Assembly: GCA_937996535.1 (NCBI GenBank)
Contig: CALKVF010000036.1
Location: 1 to 19,417 of the forward strand
Reading direction: 5' to 3'
Source of the DNA: an uncultured Novosphingobium sp.
GTDB taxonomy: Bacteria > Pseudomonadota > Alphaproteobacteria > Sphingomonadales > Sphingomonadaceae
DNA length: 19,417 nt
The notes below the pieces were generated by a model. The model worked only from the letters and a program-made list of their open reading frames with translations. It was not told the DNA's origin and did no database searches. Shown here piece by piece: positions 1 to 7,434 of the stretch (within the stretch, counting starts at the first letter, position 1; each line of letters opens with the position of its first letter). The translations under genes and the position numbers were made by a program.

Positions 1-289
1 GCGCGACCGCGCGTTCGCCCTGCCAGTGGAACACGCGTTGCAGCGCGGTGGGCGAGAGGATCAGCGGCAGCGCGCTCTTGCGGCCTAGGATCGTGCACGA
101 GGTGTCGATCGTCTCGACCCCGGCGAGCACATCTGGCACGAGATCGGCGCGGGCATAGGCCTCGGTGTTGCGGGCCTTGGTCAGTTCATCGTCGGCCGCG
201 CCGTCGATATAGTCGAACACTGGCCAGGGCAGCCGCTGCCTGGCGAGGCGGCGGAAATCGTCGATGTTGTGGCAATCGGTCAGGCGCAT
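1..289 (-). CDS. FMN-dependent alpha-hydroxy-acid dehydrogenase (LldD/glycolate oxidase family), N-terminal part
   Basis: Only the first 96 codons are inside the window; the gene continues past the left edge. The start ATG (289-287) overlaps the stop of the upstream metallopeptidase by one base (TGATG), which implies translational coupling. The N-terminus has the family's opening helix (NIDDFRRLARQRLP), then FDYIDGAADDE (about residues 25-35), matching the tyrosine-containing substrate/FMN segment of L-lactate dehydrogenase and glycolate oxidase. LILSPTALQRVFH (77-89) followed by GERAVA matches the FMN-binding strand and the helix after it. Members oxidise L-2-hydroxyacids such as lactate, glycolate or mandelate to 2-oxoacids, passing electrons to quinone or oxygen. 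The substrate cannot be assigned because the catalytic His/Arg region lies outside the window. Confidence 0.85.
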   Translation of the reverse strand, partial: MRLTDCHNIDDFRRLARQRLPWPVFDYIDGAADDELTKARNTEAYARADLVPDVLAGVETIDTSCTILGRKSALPLILSPTALQRVFHWQGERAVA

Positions 290-1167
290 CAGGATCGCAG
301 GCTCGCAAAGGTGTCGCAGGCGTCCTCGTTGCCGCTCTCCATCCCCTTGCGCAACCATTCCATGCGCTGCGCGCTGGAGCCGTGGGTGAACTGTTCGGGG
401 CTGGGATTGCGCCCGGCGTTCTTCATCAGCGTATCATCGCCGATCTGGTGCGCGGCGTTGAGCCCGCTTTCCATGTCGCCGGGTTCCAGCCGGTTGCGGT
501 TCTTGGCGGCCCAGATCCCGGCATAGCAATCGGCCTGCAGCTCAAGCATCACCGAATAGCGGTTGGCGTTCTGCGGATCGCGCGACTGGAGTTGGCGGAC
601 CTGATCCGACACCCCGGTCAACCGCTGGACGTGGTGGCCATATTCGTGGGCGATCACGTAATCGCGCGCAAACTGCCCGCTGGCGCCCAGTTCGCTGTCC
701 ATCTGGCGGAAGAAGTCGGTGTCGAGATAGATGCCGCGGTCCTCCGGGCAATAGAACGGCCCCATCGCGCTTTGCGCCGCGCCGCAGCCCGATGATCCGG
801 CCTGCGAATAGAACACCAGCTTGGGGCGCTCGAAAGCCACGTTGGCCGAGACGAAGATCGGCTGCCAGGTCTTGTTGAGCGAGGACAGCGCATTGCAGCT
901 TTCGCGGCTGGCGGCATCGATGGTGCAGCTTTGCGTCGCGGTGTTGCCGCCCTGCGCCGGGGCCGAGCGTGGCGTCTGCTGCTGGACCTGTTCGAGCCCG
1001 CCGATCAGTTGCACCGGATTGATCCCGAACACGAAGTAACCGATCAGCGCGATCACAACCGTGCCGCAGCCGATCTGGCCGCCGCCGATCGGCAGGCCCA
1101 TGCCGCCCCCGCCGCCGCGCTGGTCTTCGACATCCACCGCATTGGGATCGAAATCGTCCAACCGCAT
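289..1167 (-). CDS. ypfJ: Neutral zinc metallopeptidase, YpfJ family (membrane-anchored)
   Basis: A 292-residue protein matching the YpfJ/Zn_peptidase family. A Gly-rich N-terminus (residues 18-30) leads into one hydrophobic segment (about 33-56), so the catalytic part is probably periplasmic. The zinc site is clear: HEYGH at 174-178 and a downstream LELQADCYAG (208-217) whose Glu209 is the expected third ligand. The segment SSGCGAAQSAMGPFYCPED is also typical of the family, with several cysteines that may form disulfides. Length agrees with family members (about 280-300 residues). The start ATG has AAGGG about 8 bases upstream. The gene is divergent from the hydroxybutyrate dehydrogenase gene and overlaps the next dehydrogenase by one base. 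The family fold and metal site are secure; the physiological substrate is unknown. Confidence 0.9.
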   Translation of the reverse strand: MRLDDFDPNAVDVEDQRGGGGGMGLPIGGGQIGCGTVVIALIGYFVFGINPVQLIGGLEQVQQQTPRSAPAQGGNTATQSCTIDAASRESCNALSSLNKTWQPIFVSANVAFERPKLVFYSQAGSSGCGAAQSAMGPFYCPEDRGIYLDTDFFRQMDSELGASGQFARDYVIAHEYGHHVQRLTGVSDQVRQLQSRDPQNANRYSVMLELQADCYAGIWAAKNRNRLEPGDMESGLNAAHQIGDDTLMKNAGRNPSPEQFTHGSSAQRMEWLRKGMESGNEDACDTFASLRS

Positions 1168-1186
1168 CGGGCAACCCTTTCAAAGC

Positions 1187-1231
1187 GCTGGACAGCCTGC
1201 CCGTCCAGCCGCATTGGCCCGCTTATAGCGG
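1187..1231. promoter_or_regulatory. Two palindromes in the divergent ypfJ/bdhA control region
   Basis: The 89-base gap between two divergent starts contains two dyads. GCTGGAC (1187-1193) and GTCCAGC (1203-1209) form a perfect 7-bp inverted repeat separated by 9 bases. CCGCT-TAT-AGCGG (1219-1231) is a perfect 5-bp dyad whose centre, TTATAG read on plus and CTATAA on minus, could be a -10 element in both directions. No good -35 is visible. The arrangement suggests a shared divergent promoter with a regulator site, but this is inference from symmetry only. Confidence 0.35.
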
Positions 1232-1246
1232 TTTCACCAAGCTGTT

Positions 1247-1250
1247 GGAG
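1247..1250 (+). promoter_or_regulatory. Ribosome binding site deciding the bdhA start
   Basis: GGAG lies 6 bases before the ATG at 1257. The alternative in-frame TTG at 1245 has no such site and would put the GGAG inside the coding region, so the ATG is preferred. Confidence 0.7.
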
Positions 1251-1256
1251 TCGGGA

Positions 1257-2012
1257 ATGTTTCTTGTCGGTAAGCGTGCGCTGGTTACGGGTTCGACTTC
1301 GGGGATTGGCCTGGCCATTGCCCGCGCGCTGCGGGCCGAAGGGGCCGAGGTGGTTCTCTCCGGATTTGGTGAGGCCGCGGCGATCGCCGCGCTGTGTGAG
1401 GAACTGGGCGCCAGCCACGTGGGCGCCGACCTGTCGCGTCGCGAAGGGGTCGAAGCCCTGATGGCCGGGGCCGGGCCAATCGACATCCTCGTCAACAATG
1501 CCGGGATGCAGCACGTTGCCCCGGTGGAGGAATTCCCGGTCGACAAGTGGGACACGATCATCGCGCTCAACCTGACTGCGGCATTCGATGCCTGCCGGCT
1601 GGCGATCCCGCACATGAAGCAGGCCGGGTGGGGGCGGATCATCAACACCGCCAGCGCCCATTCGCTGACCGCATCGCCGTTCAAGGCGGCCTATGTCTCG
1701 GCCAAGCATGGCCTCGCCGGGCTGACCAAGACCCTCGCGCTCGAACTGGCGACCCACAACATCACCGCCAACTGCATCAGCCCGGGCTATGTCTGGACCC
1801 CGCTGGTCGAGAACCAGATCCCCGATACGATGGCGGCGCGAGGGCTAACCCGCGATCAGGTGATCAGCGATGTCCTGCTCACCCGTCAGCCGACCAAGAA
1901 GTTCGTCCAGCCGAGCGACGTGGGCGAAATGGCGGTGTTCCTGTGCCGCGATGCGGCGGCGAATATCACCGGCACCAACATCAGCATGGATGGCGGCTGG
2001 ACCGCCGAATGA
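1257..2012 (+). CDS. bdhA: D-3-hydroxybutyrate dehydrogenase (SDR family)
   Basis: This 251-residue cytosolic short-chain dehydrogenase interconverts D-3-hydroxybutyrate and acetoacetate with NAD(H), in ketone-body and polyhydroxybutyrate metabolism. The cofactor motif TGSTSGIG is at 11-18 and NNAG at 80-83. The catalytic residues are Ser133, Tyr146 and Lys150 (YVSAK). Every substrate-binding residue I know from the Pseudomonas fragi enzyme has a counterpart at a constant offset of nine: Gln85, His135, Lys143 and Gln187, in the signatures NAGMQHV, ASAHS, SPFKAAY and VENQIPD. The C-terminal LLTRQPTKKFV also fits. This separates it from generic SDR reductases. The ATG at 1257 is chosen for its GGAG site. 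It stands alone on plus, divergent from ypfJ, with 110 bases before the next gene. Confidence 0.95.
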   Translation: MFLVGKRALVTGSTSGIGLAIARALRAEGAEVVLSGFGEAAAIAALCEELGASHVGADLSRREGVEALMAGAGPIDILVNNAGMQHVAPVEEFPVDKWDTIIALNLTAAFDACRLAIPHMKQAGWGRIINTASAHSLTASPFKAAYVSAKHGLAGLTKTLALELATHNITANCISPGYVWTPLVENQIPDTMAARGLTRDQVISDVLLTRQPTKKFVQPSDVGEMAVFLCRDAAANITGTNISMDGGWTAE

Positions 2013-2122
2013 TCGCCGGTTGGCGGGGCGGGTGTAGCTTTCCTGCAACCCCCCGGTCCTAACCGCAGCGCGGGCGGTTTCTCCGCTTGCGGGGCGGGGG
2101 GCTTTGTGGTGTCTGCCCGGCG

Positions 2123-3634
2123 ATGAAACGTTTTTGGGGAGCGACGAACCGTTTGACTGCTCCGCTGCTCGCAGCGGCGCTGGCGTTCGCCCCCACGGCG
2201 GCAGAGGCCGCGCGCAAGCCGTCGCGCGAAGAACTCGCCAATACCCAGCTCAAGGCCCGGCTGCTCGAACAGATCACCGAACTGGCCAGCGATGCCTACG
2301 AAGGCCGCGAGCCGGGGACCGAGGGCGAATCAAAGACCCTGCGCTATCTCGGCAAGCAGTGGTTCGAGATCGGTCTGCAATCGGGCACCAACGATCCCGG
2401 GCACACCTGGTTCGCGCCGGTCACGATCGTCGGACGCGAGCCCGATGGTAGCCGCGCGACCTTTGCCCATCGTGGCCGCCACTTGCTGGTTCCGGCCGAG
2501 GCCACCGTGGTGCTGACTTCGAGCAAGCGCGCCCTGATCGAAAATGCCCCGCTGCTGTTCGTCGGAACCGGCCGGGCCGTGCCGCCGCGCGCCGAACTTG
2601 CGGGCCGCGTTGCGGTGCTGCTCGATGGCGAGGACGAAACGTCGGAGCGGCAGAACGCCTTGCTCAAGGGCGGGGCGACCGCCGTGCTCACTGTGCTCGA
2701 CGGGATGCGCAGCCTTGAGAACGTCAGCGCGCATCGCCGCCGCATGGGCTATGCGCTGGCGGGGGAAGAACTGGGCGGCGATCTCGAAGCCTTCATTTCC
2801 GCTGATGGCATGACCCGCGCGCTGGCAGGGAGCGGACAGACCCTTGCCGGGCTGCAGCAGGCCGCCGCCGCGCCGGGGTTCGTGCCGAAGCTGCTCGATG
2901 TCACCGCCTCGCTGGAGGCCACCACCCGCGAGACGCGGATCCACACTCACAACCTGATCGGCAAGCTGCCGGGGCGCCGGCCCGATCTGGGCGCGGTGCT
3001 GCTGCTGGCGCACTGGGACCATTTCGGGCGCTGCGTGCCGCCGCCCGCCGAAGCGCAGATCTGCAACGGCGCGGTCGACAACGCCAGCGGGCTGGCCGTG
3101 CTGACCGAAGTGGCGCGGCGGCTGGCCGATGGCCCGGCGCCCGAACGCGACATCTATTTCCTCGCAACCACGGGTGAAGAGCTGGGGCTGCTCGGCGCCC
3201 ATGCCTTTGCCGAAGATCCGCCGCTGCCGTTGGGGCGGATTGTGGGCGCGTTCAACATCGATACCGTGGCCATTGGCCCTGCCGGACAGCCGTTTGCGGT
3301 GGTCGGCAAGGGGCTGACGCAGATGGACGGCGCGATTGCCGCCGTTGCCAAGGCCCAGAAGAAGAAGTTGTTCACCGATGACCGGATCGCGCCCTATGTC
3401 CGCCGGCAGGATGGCTGGGCCTTGCTGCAGTATGACGTGCCGGCGGTGATGGTTTCGAGTTCGTGGTCCGACATGGCCCGGGTCGAGCACTTCATGGAGA
3501 CCGATTATCACCGCCCGAGCGACAAGGTGAAGCCCGGGATGGAGCTGGGCGGGGCGGCCGATGATGTCGGTTTCCTGACCGCGCTGGCGCGCTGGTTTGC
3601 CGATCCGCGCAAGGTTGCCGGCCGCGCGAAGTAA
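2123..3634 (+). CDS. Exported M28-family zinc aminopeptidase-like protein with PA-type insert
   Basis: A 503-residue protein with an N-terminal signal peptide (Lys2-Arg3, hydrophobic stretch about 11-29, likely cleavage near AEA-A at 29-30), so it acts in the periplasm or outside the cell. The C-terminal half is an M28 peptidase with all expected two-zinc ligands: His297 (AHWDH), bridging Asp319 (VDNASG), Glu352 as general base and Glu353 as ligand (GEELGLLG), Asp380 (NID) and His463 (YHRPSD). Residues about 95-260, between the cap helices and the catalytic domain, resemble a protease-associated insert. Family members are aminopeptidases or carboxypeptidases; the specificity is not readable here. 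The ATG at 2123 is preferred over an upstream TTG at 2087 because the signal peptide starts there, although no strong ribosome site is visible. guaB follows after 84 bases. Confidence 0.88.
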   Translation: MKRFWGATNRLTAPLLAAALAFAPTAAEAARKPSREELANTQLKARLLEQITELASDAYEGREPGTEGESKTLRYLGKQWFEIGLQSGTNDPGHTWFAPVTIVGREPDGSRATFAHRGRHLLVPAEATVVLTSSKRALIENAPLLFVGTGRAVPPRAELAGRVAVLLDGEDETSERQNALLKGGATAVLTVLDGMRSLENVSAHRRRMGYALAGEELGGDLEAFISADGMTRALAGSGQTLAGLQQAAAAPGFVPKLLDVTASLEATTRETRIHTHNLIGKLPGRRPDLGAVLLLAHWDHFGRCVPPPAEAQICNGAVDNASGLAVLTEVARRLADGPAPERDIYFLATTGEELGLLGAHAFAEDPPLPLGRIVGAFNIDTVAIGPAGQPFAVVGKGLTQMDGAIAAVAKAQKKKLFTDDRIAPYVRRQDGWALLQYDVPAVMVSSSWSDMARVEHFMETDYHRPSDKVKPGMELGGAADDVGFLTALARWFADPRKVAGRAK

Positions 3635-3718
3635 CCGGGGAAATCGCACTAGCCCTTTTGCGCCGCTGTCGTTACATGGGCCGCCACGATTCTAGACCCG
3701 CAAAGGCGTAGTGGCACC

Positions 3719-5173
3719 ATGGATATCTCCCTCGGCCTGACTTTCGATGACGTTCTGCTGCTGCCGGCGGAATCCGATATCGTGCCTTCGATGGCCGACA
3801 CCCGCACCCGCCTGACCCGCGACATCGCGCTCAACATTCCGGTGCTGTCCTCGGCGATGGATACCGTGACCGAGGCTGACATGGCGATCGTCATGGCCCA
3901 GCTCGGCGGGATCGGGGTGCTGCACCGCAATCTCACCGTCGAACAGCAGTGCGCCGCGGTCCGTGCGGTCAAGCGCTTCGAAAGCGGCATGGTGGTCAAT
4001 CCGATCACCATCTCGCCCGATGCCAGCCTGGGTGAAGCCCAGGCGCTGATGCAGGCCAACCGCATTTCGGGCATCCCGGTGGTCGAAGCCGGCGGCAAGC
4101 TGGTCGGCATCCTCACCAATCGCGACGTACGCTTTGCCGACAATGCGGCCCAGCCGGTGCGCGAGCTGATGACCCACGAAAATCTGGCGACTGTGCGCCC
4201 CGGCGTGAGCCAGGACGAAGCACGCCGCCTGCTGCACCAGCGCCGGATCGAAAAGCTGCTGGTGGTTGACGATGCCTTCCACTGCATCGGGCTGGTGACG
4301 GTCAAGGACATCGAAAAGGCCGTGACCTATCCCAATGCGACCAAGGACGCCGCCGGGCGCCTGCGCGTTGCCGCCGCCACCACCGTGGGCGACAAGGGCT
4401 TTGAACGCACCGAGGCGCTGCTTGCGGCCGAATGCGACGTGGTGATCATCGATACCGCGCACGGCCACAACAAGGACGTTGCCCGCGCGGTCGAACGGGT
4501 CAAGAAGCTGTCGAACTCGGCGCAGGTCGTGGCCGGCAACGTGGCAACCTATGACGCCACCCGCGCGCTGATCGATGCCGGGGCCGATGCGGTCAAGGTC
4601 GGGATCGGGCCGGGCTCGATCTGCACCACCCGCGTGGTTGCGGGCGTCGGCGTTCCCCAGCTGACCGCGATCATGGAAGCCGCCCGCGCCGCGCGCGATG
4701 CCGGCGTGCCGATCATTGCCGATGGCGGTCTGCGCACTTCGGGCGATGCGGCCAAGGCGCTTGCCGCCGGGGCGTCGAGCATCATGGTCGGCTCGCTGCT
4801 GGCCGGGACCGAGGAAGCGCCGGGCGAAACGTTCCTGTATCAGGGCCGTGCCTACAAGTCCTATCGCGGCATGGGTTCGGTTGGCGCGATGGCGCGCGGC
4901 AGCGCCGATCGCTATTTCCAGCAGGATATCAAGGACCAGATGAAGCTGGTTCCCGAAGGGATCGAAGGCCAGGTGCCTTACAAGGGCCCGGCCAAGGACG
5001 TGGTCCACCAGCTGGTTGGCGGGATCAAGGCCGCCATGGGCTATACCGGCTCGGCTACGATCGGTGATCTCAGCACCAAGGCCCAGTTCGTGCAGATCAC
5101 CAACGCGGGTCTCAAGGAAAGCCACGTCCACGACGTGACGATCACCCGCGAGGCCCCGAACTACAAGTCGTGA
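3719..5173 (+). CDS. guaB: Inosine-5'-monophosphate dehydrogenase
   Basis: This 484-residue enzyme oxidises IMP to XMP with NAD+, the committed step of guanine nucleotide synthesis. The sequence is full length: the N-terminal LTFDDVLLLPAES, the SSAMDTVTE segment (44-52), two CBS domains (about 92-205) inserted in the barrel, the catalytic loop GPGSICTTR with Cys302, and the later MARGSADRYF flap with its Arg-Tyr pair. The CBS pair in this family usually binds ATP/GTP as an allosteric control. The 84-base upstream gap shows no purine riboswitch fold that I can recognise. The stop overlaps the start of the next gene by 4 bases, so guaB is co-transcribed with the rRNA methyltransferase gene. Confidence 0.98.
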   Translation: MDISLGLTFDDVLLLPAESDIVPSMADTRTRLTRDIALNIPVLSSAMDTVTEADMAIVMAQLGGIGVLHRNLTVEQQCAAVRAVKRFESGMVVNPITISPDASLGEAQALMQANRISGIPVVEAGGKLVGILTNRDVRFADNAAQPVRELMTHENLATVRPGVSQDEARRLLHQRRIEKLLVVDDAFHCIGLVTVKDIEKAVTYPNATKDAAGRLRVAAATTVGDKGFERTEALLAAECDVVIIDTAHGHNKDVARAVERVKKLSNSAQVVAGNVATYDATRALIDAGADAVKVGIGPGSICTTRVVAGVGVPQLTAIMEAARAARDAGVPIIADGGLRTSGDAAKALAAGASSIMVGSLLAGTEEAPGETFLYQGRAYKSYRGMGSVGAMARGSADRYFQQDIKDQMKLVPEGIEGQVPYKGPAKDVVHQLVGGIKAAMGYTGSATIGDLSTKAQFVQITNAGLKESHVHDVTITREAPNYKS

Positions 5174-6348
5174 CCCCCGCCGCACGGGTTCAGGCGGCGA
5201 TCGAGGTGCTTGACCTCGTGATCGCCGCCGCGCGCACGCGCGGGCCCAGCGCAGACCGGATCATCGCCGAATGGTTCCGCAGCCGCCGCTTTGCCGGCAG
5301 CGGCGATCGCCGCGCGGTGCGCGACCTGATCTACCGTGCCATTCGCGAATGCGGCGAAGTCCCCGCCAGCGGACGCGCTGCGCTGCTGAGCCTTGCCACA
5401 GGCGATGATGCGCTCGCCGCGCTGTTCGATGGCGCGCGCCATGCCCCTGCGCCGATCGTGCCGGGCGAACCGGTGGCTGAGCAGGGCACAGCGCCGGCCT
5501 GGCTTGAAGCGGCCTTGGCGCAGAGCGGGATTTCCGGCGAGGCGGCAACCGCGCTGCTCGGCCGCGCTCCGCTGGATATCCGGGTCAACAGCCTCAAGGC
5601 CGCGCGCGAGGGGATAGCCCTGCCGCTTGCTGGCGAGCCGCTGCTCGCGCCCGAGGGGCTGCGGCTGCCGCATGGCACCCCGGTCGAGCAATGGGAGGCC
5701 TATCAGGACGGGCGGATCGAGGTGCAGGATGCCGGCTCGCAGCTGGCCTGCGTGATCGCCGCTGCCCGGCCGGGCGAAGTGGTGGTTGATTTGTGCGCCG
5801 GGGCCGGGGGCAAAACCTTGGCGCTGGCCGCCGCGATGGACGCGCGCGGGCAGCTGATCGCCTGCGATTCCGACCGGACGCGGCTGTCGCGCCTTACGCC
5901 GCGCGCTGAACGGGCCGGGGCGGCCTTTGTCGAAACCCGGCTGCTCGACACCGGGCGCGAAGTGGAGGCGCTCAGCGATCTGGCGCAGGGCTGCGATCTG
6001 GTGCTGGTTGATGCACCGTGTTCGGGGGCGGGCACCTGGCGGCGCAATCCCGAGGCCCGCTGGCGCCTGACGCCAGAGGAACTGGCACGCCTCGCCGCCT
6101 TGCAGAGCCGCTTGCTCGATGTGGCTGCGGGGCTGGTCAAGCCGGGCGGGCGGCTGATCTTCATCACCTGTTCACTGCTGGATGCCGAAGGTGCCGATCA
6201 AGTGACGGCGTTTCTTGCCCGCCATCCCGGGTGGGGCGCGGATACGCCTGATCCCGGGGCGGGAACCCCGCGTGGCGGCGGGATCCGGTTCGATCCGCTG
6301 CATGACGGAACCGACGGGTTTTTCGTCGCGCGCTTGCAAATGCTGTGA
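5170..6348 (+). CDS. rsmB: RsmB/NOP-family RNA (cytosine-5) methyltransferase
   Basis: A 392-residue S-adenosylmethionine-dependent m5C methyltransferase, probably acting on 16S rRNA. The SAM-binding motif VVDLCAGAGGKT is at 205-216. The two cysteines of this class are present: Cys284 in DAPCSGAG (general release base) and Cys334 in FITCS (the nucleophile). DAGSQLAC (187-194) before motif I and NPEARWRLTPEEL after motif IV are also typical. The N-terminus keeps a shortened NusB-like helical region (DRRAVRDLIYRAIRE, 46-60) rather than the longer domain of E. coli RsmB, so the exact target base is uncertain. The start is GTG at 5170, forming a GTGA overlap with the guaB stop. The small TPR gene follows 38 bases downstream, in the same likely operon. 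Confidence 0.88.
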   Translation: MTPAARVQAAIEVLDLVIAAARTRGPSADRIIAEWFRSRRFAGSGDRRAVRDLIYRAIRECGEVPASGRAALLSLATGDDALAALFDGARHAPAPIVPGEPVAEQGTAPAWLEAALAQSGISGEAATALLGRAPLDIRVNSLKAAREGIALPLAGEPLLAPEGLRLPHGTPVEQWEAYQDGRIEVQDAGSQLACVIAAARPGEVVVDLCAGAGGKTLALAAAMDARGQLIACDSDRTRLSRLTPRAERAGAAFVETRLLDTGREVEALSDLAQGCDLVLVDAPCSGAGTWRRNPEARWRLTPEELARLAALQSRLLDVAAGLVKPGGRLIFITCSLLDAEGADQVTAFLARHPGWGADTPDPGAGTPRGGGIRFDPLHDGTDGFFVARLQML

Positions 6349-6374
6349 TAGCACCGCGGTCGATGTCGAGGCTC

Positions 6375-6380
6375 AAGGAG
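6375..6380 (+). promoter_or_regulatory. Ribosome binding site deciding the TPR-gene start
   Basis: AAGGAG ends 6 bases before the ATG at 6387. This supports that start over an in-frame ATG at 6345, which would overlap the methyltransferase gene and add 14 residues in front of the signal peptide. Confidence 0.8.
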
Positions 6381-6386
6381 CAACTG

Positions 6387-6896
6387 ATGCGTTTTACCCC
6401 CGCCGCCCTCGCGCTTGCGTTGCTGGCCGGCGTGACGGCCAGTGTCGGCCATGGCGCGCCGCCGCAGCCGCTTGATCCGCGCGCAGCCGCGCTGGTGCAG
6501 CAGGGGCGCACGGCGCTGGCCAATGGCCAGCCCGATGCCGCGATTGACGCTTTCGAGGCGGCGCTGGCGATCCAGCCTGGCCATGTCGCGATTTTCCTCA
6601 ACCTTGCCGAAGCCACCCGCAAGCAGGGGATGCAGGGCAAGGCGCTGCACTATTACCGTCAGGCGCTGACGATCGAACCCGACAACCAGTTCGCCATCGC
6701 TGGCGAAGGCATGGCGCTGGTTGAAAAGGGCGCGATCGAAAAGGCGCGGCGCAATCTTTCGCGGCTTGGCCAGCTCTGCGGCAGGGCCGATTGCGTGCCC
6801 GCCAGTGATCTCGCCGCGGCGATCGGAAAGGGGCCGGCCCAGCGCGTGGTCAGCGCCGAACCCGTGCCTTCGCAGCCGGCTACCGTTCAGAATTGA
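6387..6896 (+). CDS. Small exported TPR-repeat protein
   Basis: A 169-residue protein with an N-terminal signal peptide (MRFTPAALALALLAG, cleavage probably near residue 23), followed by about three tetratricopeptide repeats (about 32-65, 66-99, 100-133). The second and third are the clearest (NLAEATRKQGMQGKALHYY and the segment from GEGMALVEKG to ARRNL). TPRs are protein-interaction scaffolds; the partner is unknown. Cys131 and Cys136 lie close together after the last repeat and could form a disulfide in the periplasm. There is no cysteine at the signal cleavage site, so a lipoprotein is unlikely. A Pro/Val-rich tail ends the protein. It follows guaB and the methyltransferase gene on the same strand and is stopped by a hairpin at 6898-6918. 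Confidence 0.8.
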   Translation: MRFTPAALALALLAGVTASVGHGAPPQPLDPRAAALVQQGRTALANGQPDAAIDAFEAALAIQPGHVAIFLNLAEATRKQGMQGKALHYYRQALTIEPDNQFAIAGEGMALVEKGAIEKARRNLSRLGQLCGRADCVPASDLAAAIGKGPAQRVVSAEPVPSQPATVQN

Positions 6897-6897
6897 T

Positions 6898-6918
6898 CCG
6901 CGCGCTTGCGGCGCGCGG
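6898..6918. terminator. Hairpin between convergent genes (TPR gene and rppH)
   Basis: CCGCGCGC (6898-6905) and GCGCGCGG (6911-6918) form a perfect 8-bp all-GC stem with a 5-base loop (TTGCG). It fills nearly the whole 25-base gap between the facing stop codons. There is no T-run on either side, so it is not a textbook intrinsic terminator, but it could stop transcription or protect 3' ends in both directions. Confidence 0.5.
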
Positions 6919-6921
6919 CGA

Positions 6922-7425
6922 TCAGATCAGGTCGCGGAATTCATCCAGCACGGCGCGATAGACGCGCTTCTTGAACGGCACGATCAGGTCGGGCAGCTCG
7001 GCCGGTTCAACCCAGCGCCATTCGCTGAATTCGGGCGGATTGTGCGCGGCGAGATCAATGTCCGCATCCTCGCCCGAAAAGCGCGCTAGCAGCCAGTGTT
7101 GGCGCTGACCGCGATAGCGGCCGCCCCACATCTTGCCGATCAGGAAATCGGGCAGGTCGTAGAGCAGTTCCTCGCGGGTCTGGGCGAGCAGGGTGACATG
7201 CTGTTCGCGCACCCCGGTTTCTTCCCACAGCTCGCGCAGGGCCGCTTCGCGCACGTCCTCGCCCGCGTCGATCCCGCCTTGCGGCATCTGCCAGAAATTG
7301 GCGTCTGCCTCGCCCAGCGTCTCGCGCATGTCGATCCGCCGGCCGACAAAAGCCTGGCCGGTAGCATTGACGAGCATCACGCCCACGCAGGGGCGATAGG
7401 GCAGCTGGGAAGGATCGTGGGGCAT
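6922..7425 (-). CDS. rppH: RNA pyrophosphohydrolase (Nudix hydrolase)
   Basis: A 167-residue Nudix protein of the RppH/IalA type, which removes pyrophosphate from the 5' end of triphosphorylated mRNA and so starts 5'-end-dependent decay, or hydrolyses dinucleoside polyphosphates. The Nudix box runs from Gly50 to Val72, with Glu56 and the REL-x-EE core at 64-69. The N-terminal PYRPCVGVMLVN, the FVGRR segment and FWQMPQGGID match RppH closely. RppH paralogues in proteobacteria usually have this length (about 155-175). It starts 9 bases after the esterase gene and is probably co-transcribed. The window also encodes an RNase E/G-like enzyme, the nuclease class that acts after RppH, though far away and in a separate operon. 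Confidence 0.92.
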   Translation of the reverse strand: MPHDPSQLPYRPCVGVMLVNATGQAFVGRRIDMRETLGEADANFWQMPQGGIDAGEDVREAALRELWEETGVREQHVTLLAQTREELLYDLPDFLIGKMWGGRYRGQRQHWLLARFSGEDADIDLAAHNPPEFSEWRWVEPAELPDLIVPFKKRVYRAVLDEFRDLI

Positions 7426-7434
7426 GGCCTGCCC

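Noticed and set aside
2013..2122. Possible terminator after the hydroxybutyrate dehydrogenase gene (CCGCAGCG with CGCTTGCGG)
   Set aside because: The stem is interrupted by a bulge, the loop is long and no T-run follows; not convincing enough to list.
3635..3718. Purine riboswitch ahead of guaB
   Set aside because: The 84-base gap holds only an imperfect TTTGCG/CGCAAA dyad with a long loop and none of the purine-riboswitch core features.
3692..5185. 497-residue frame antisense to guaB
   Set aside because: Same GC shadow effect; no domain seen, and guaB is unmistakable on the other strand.
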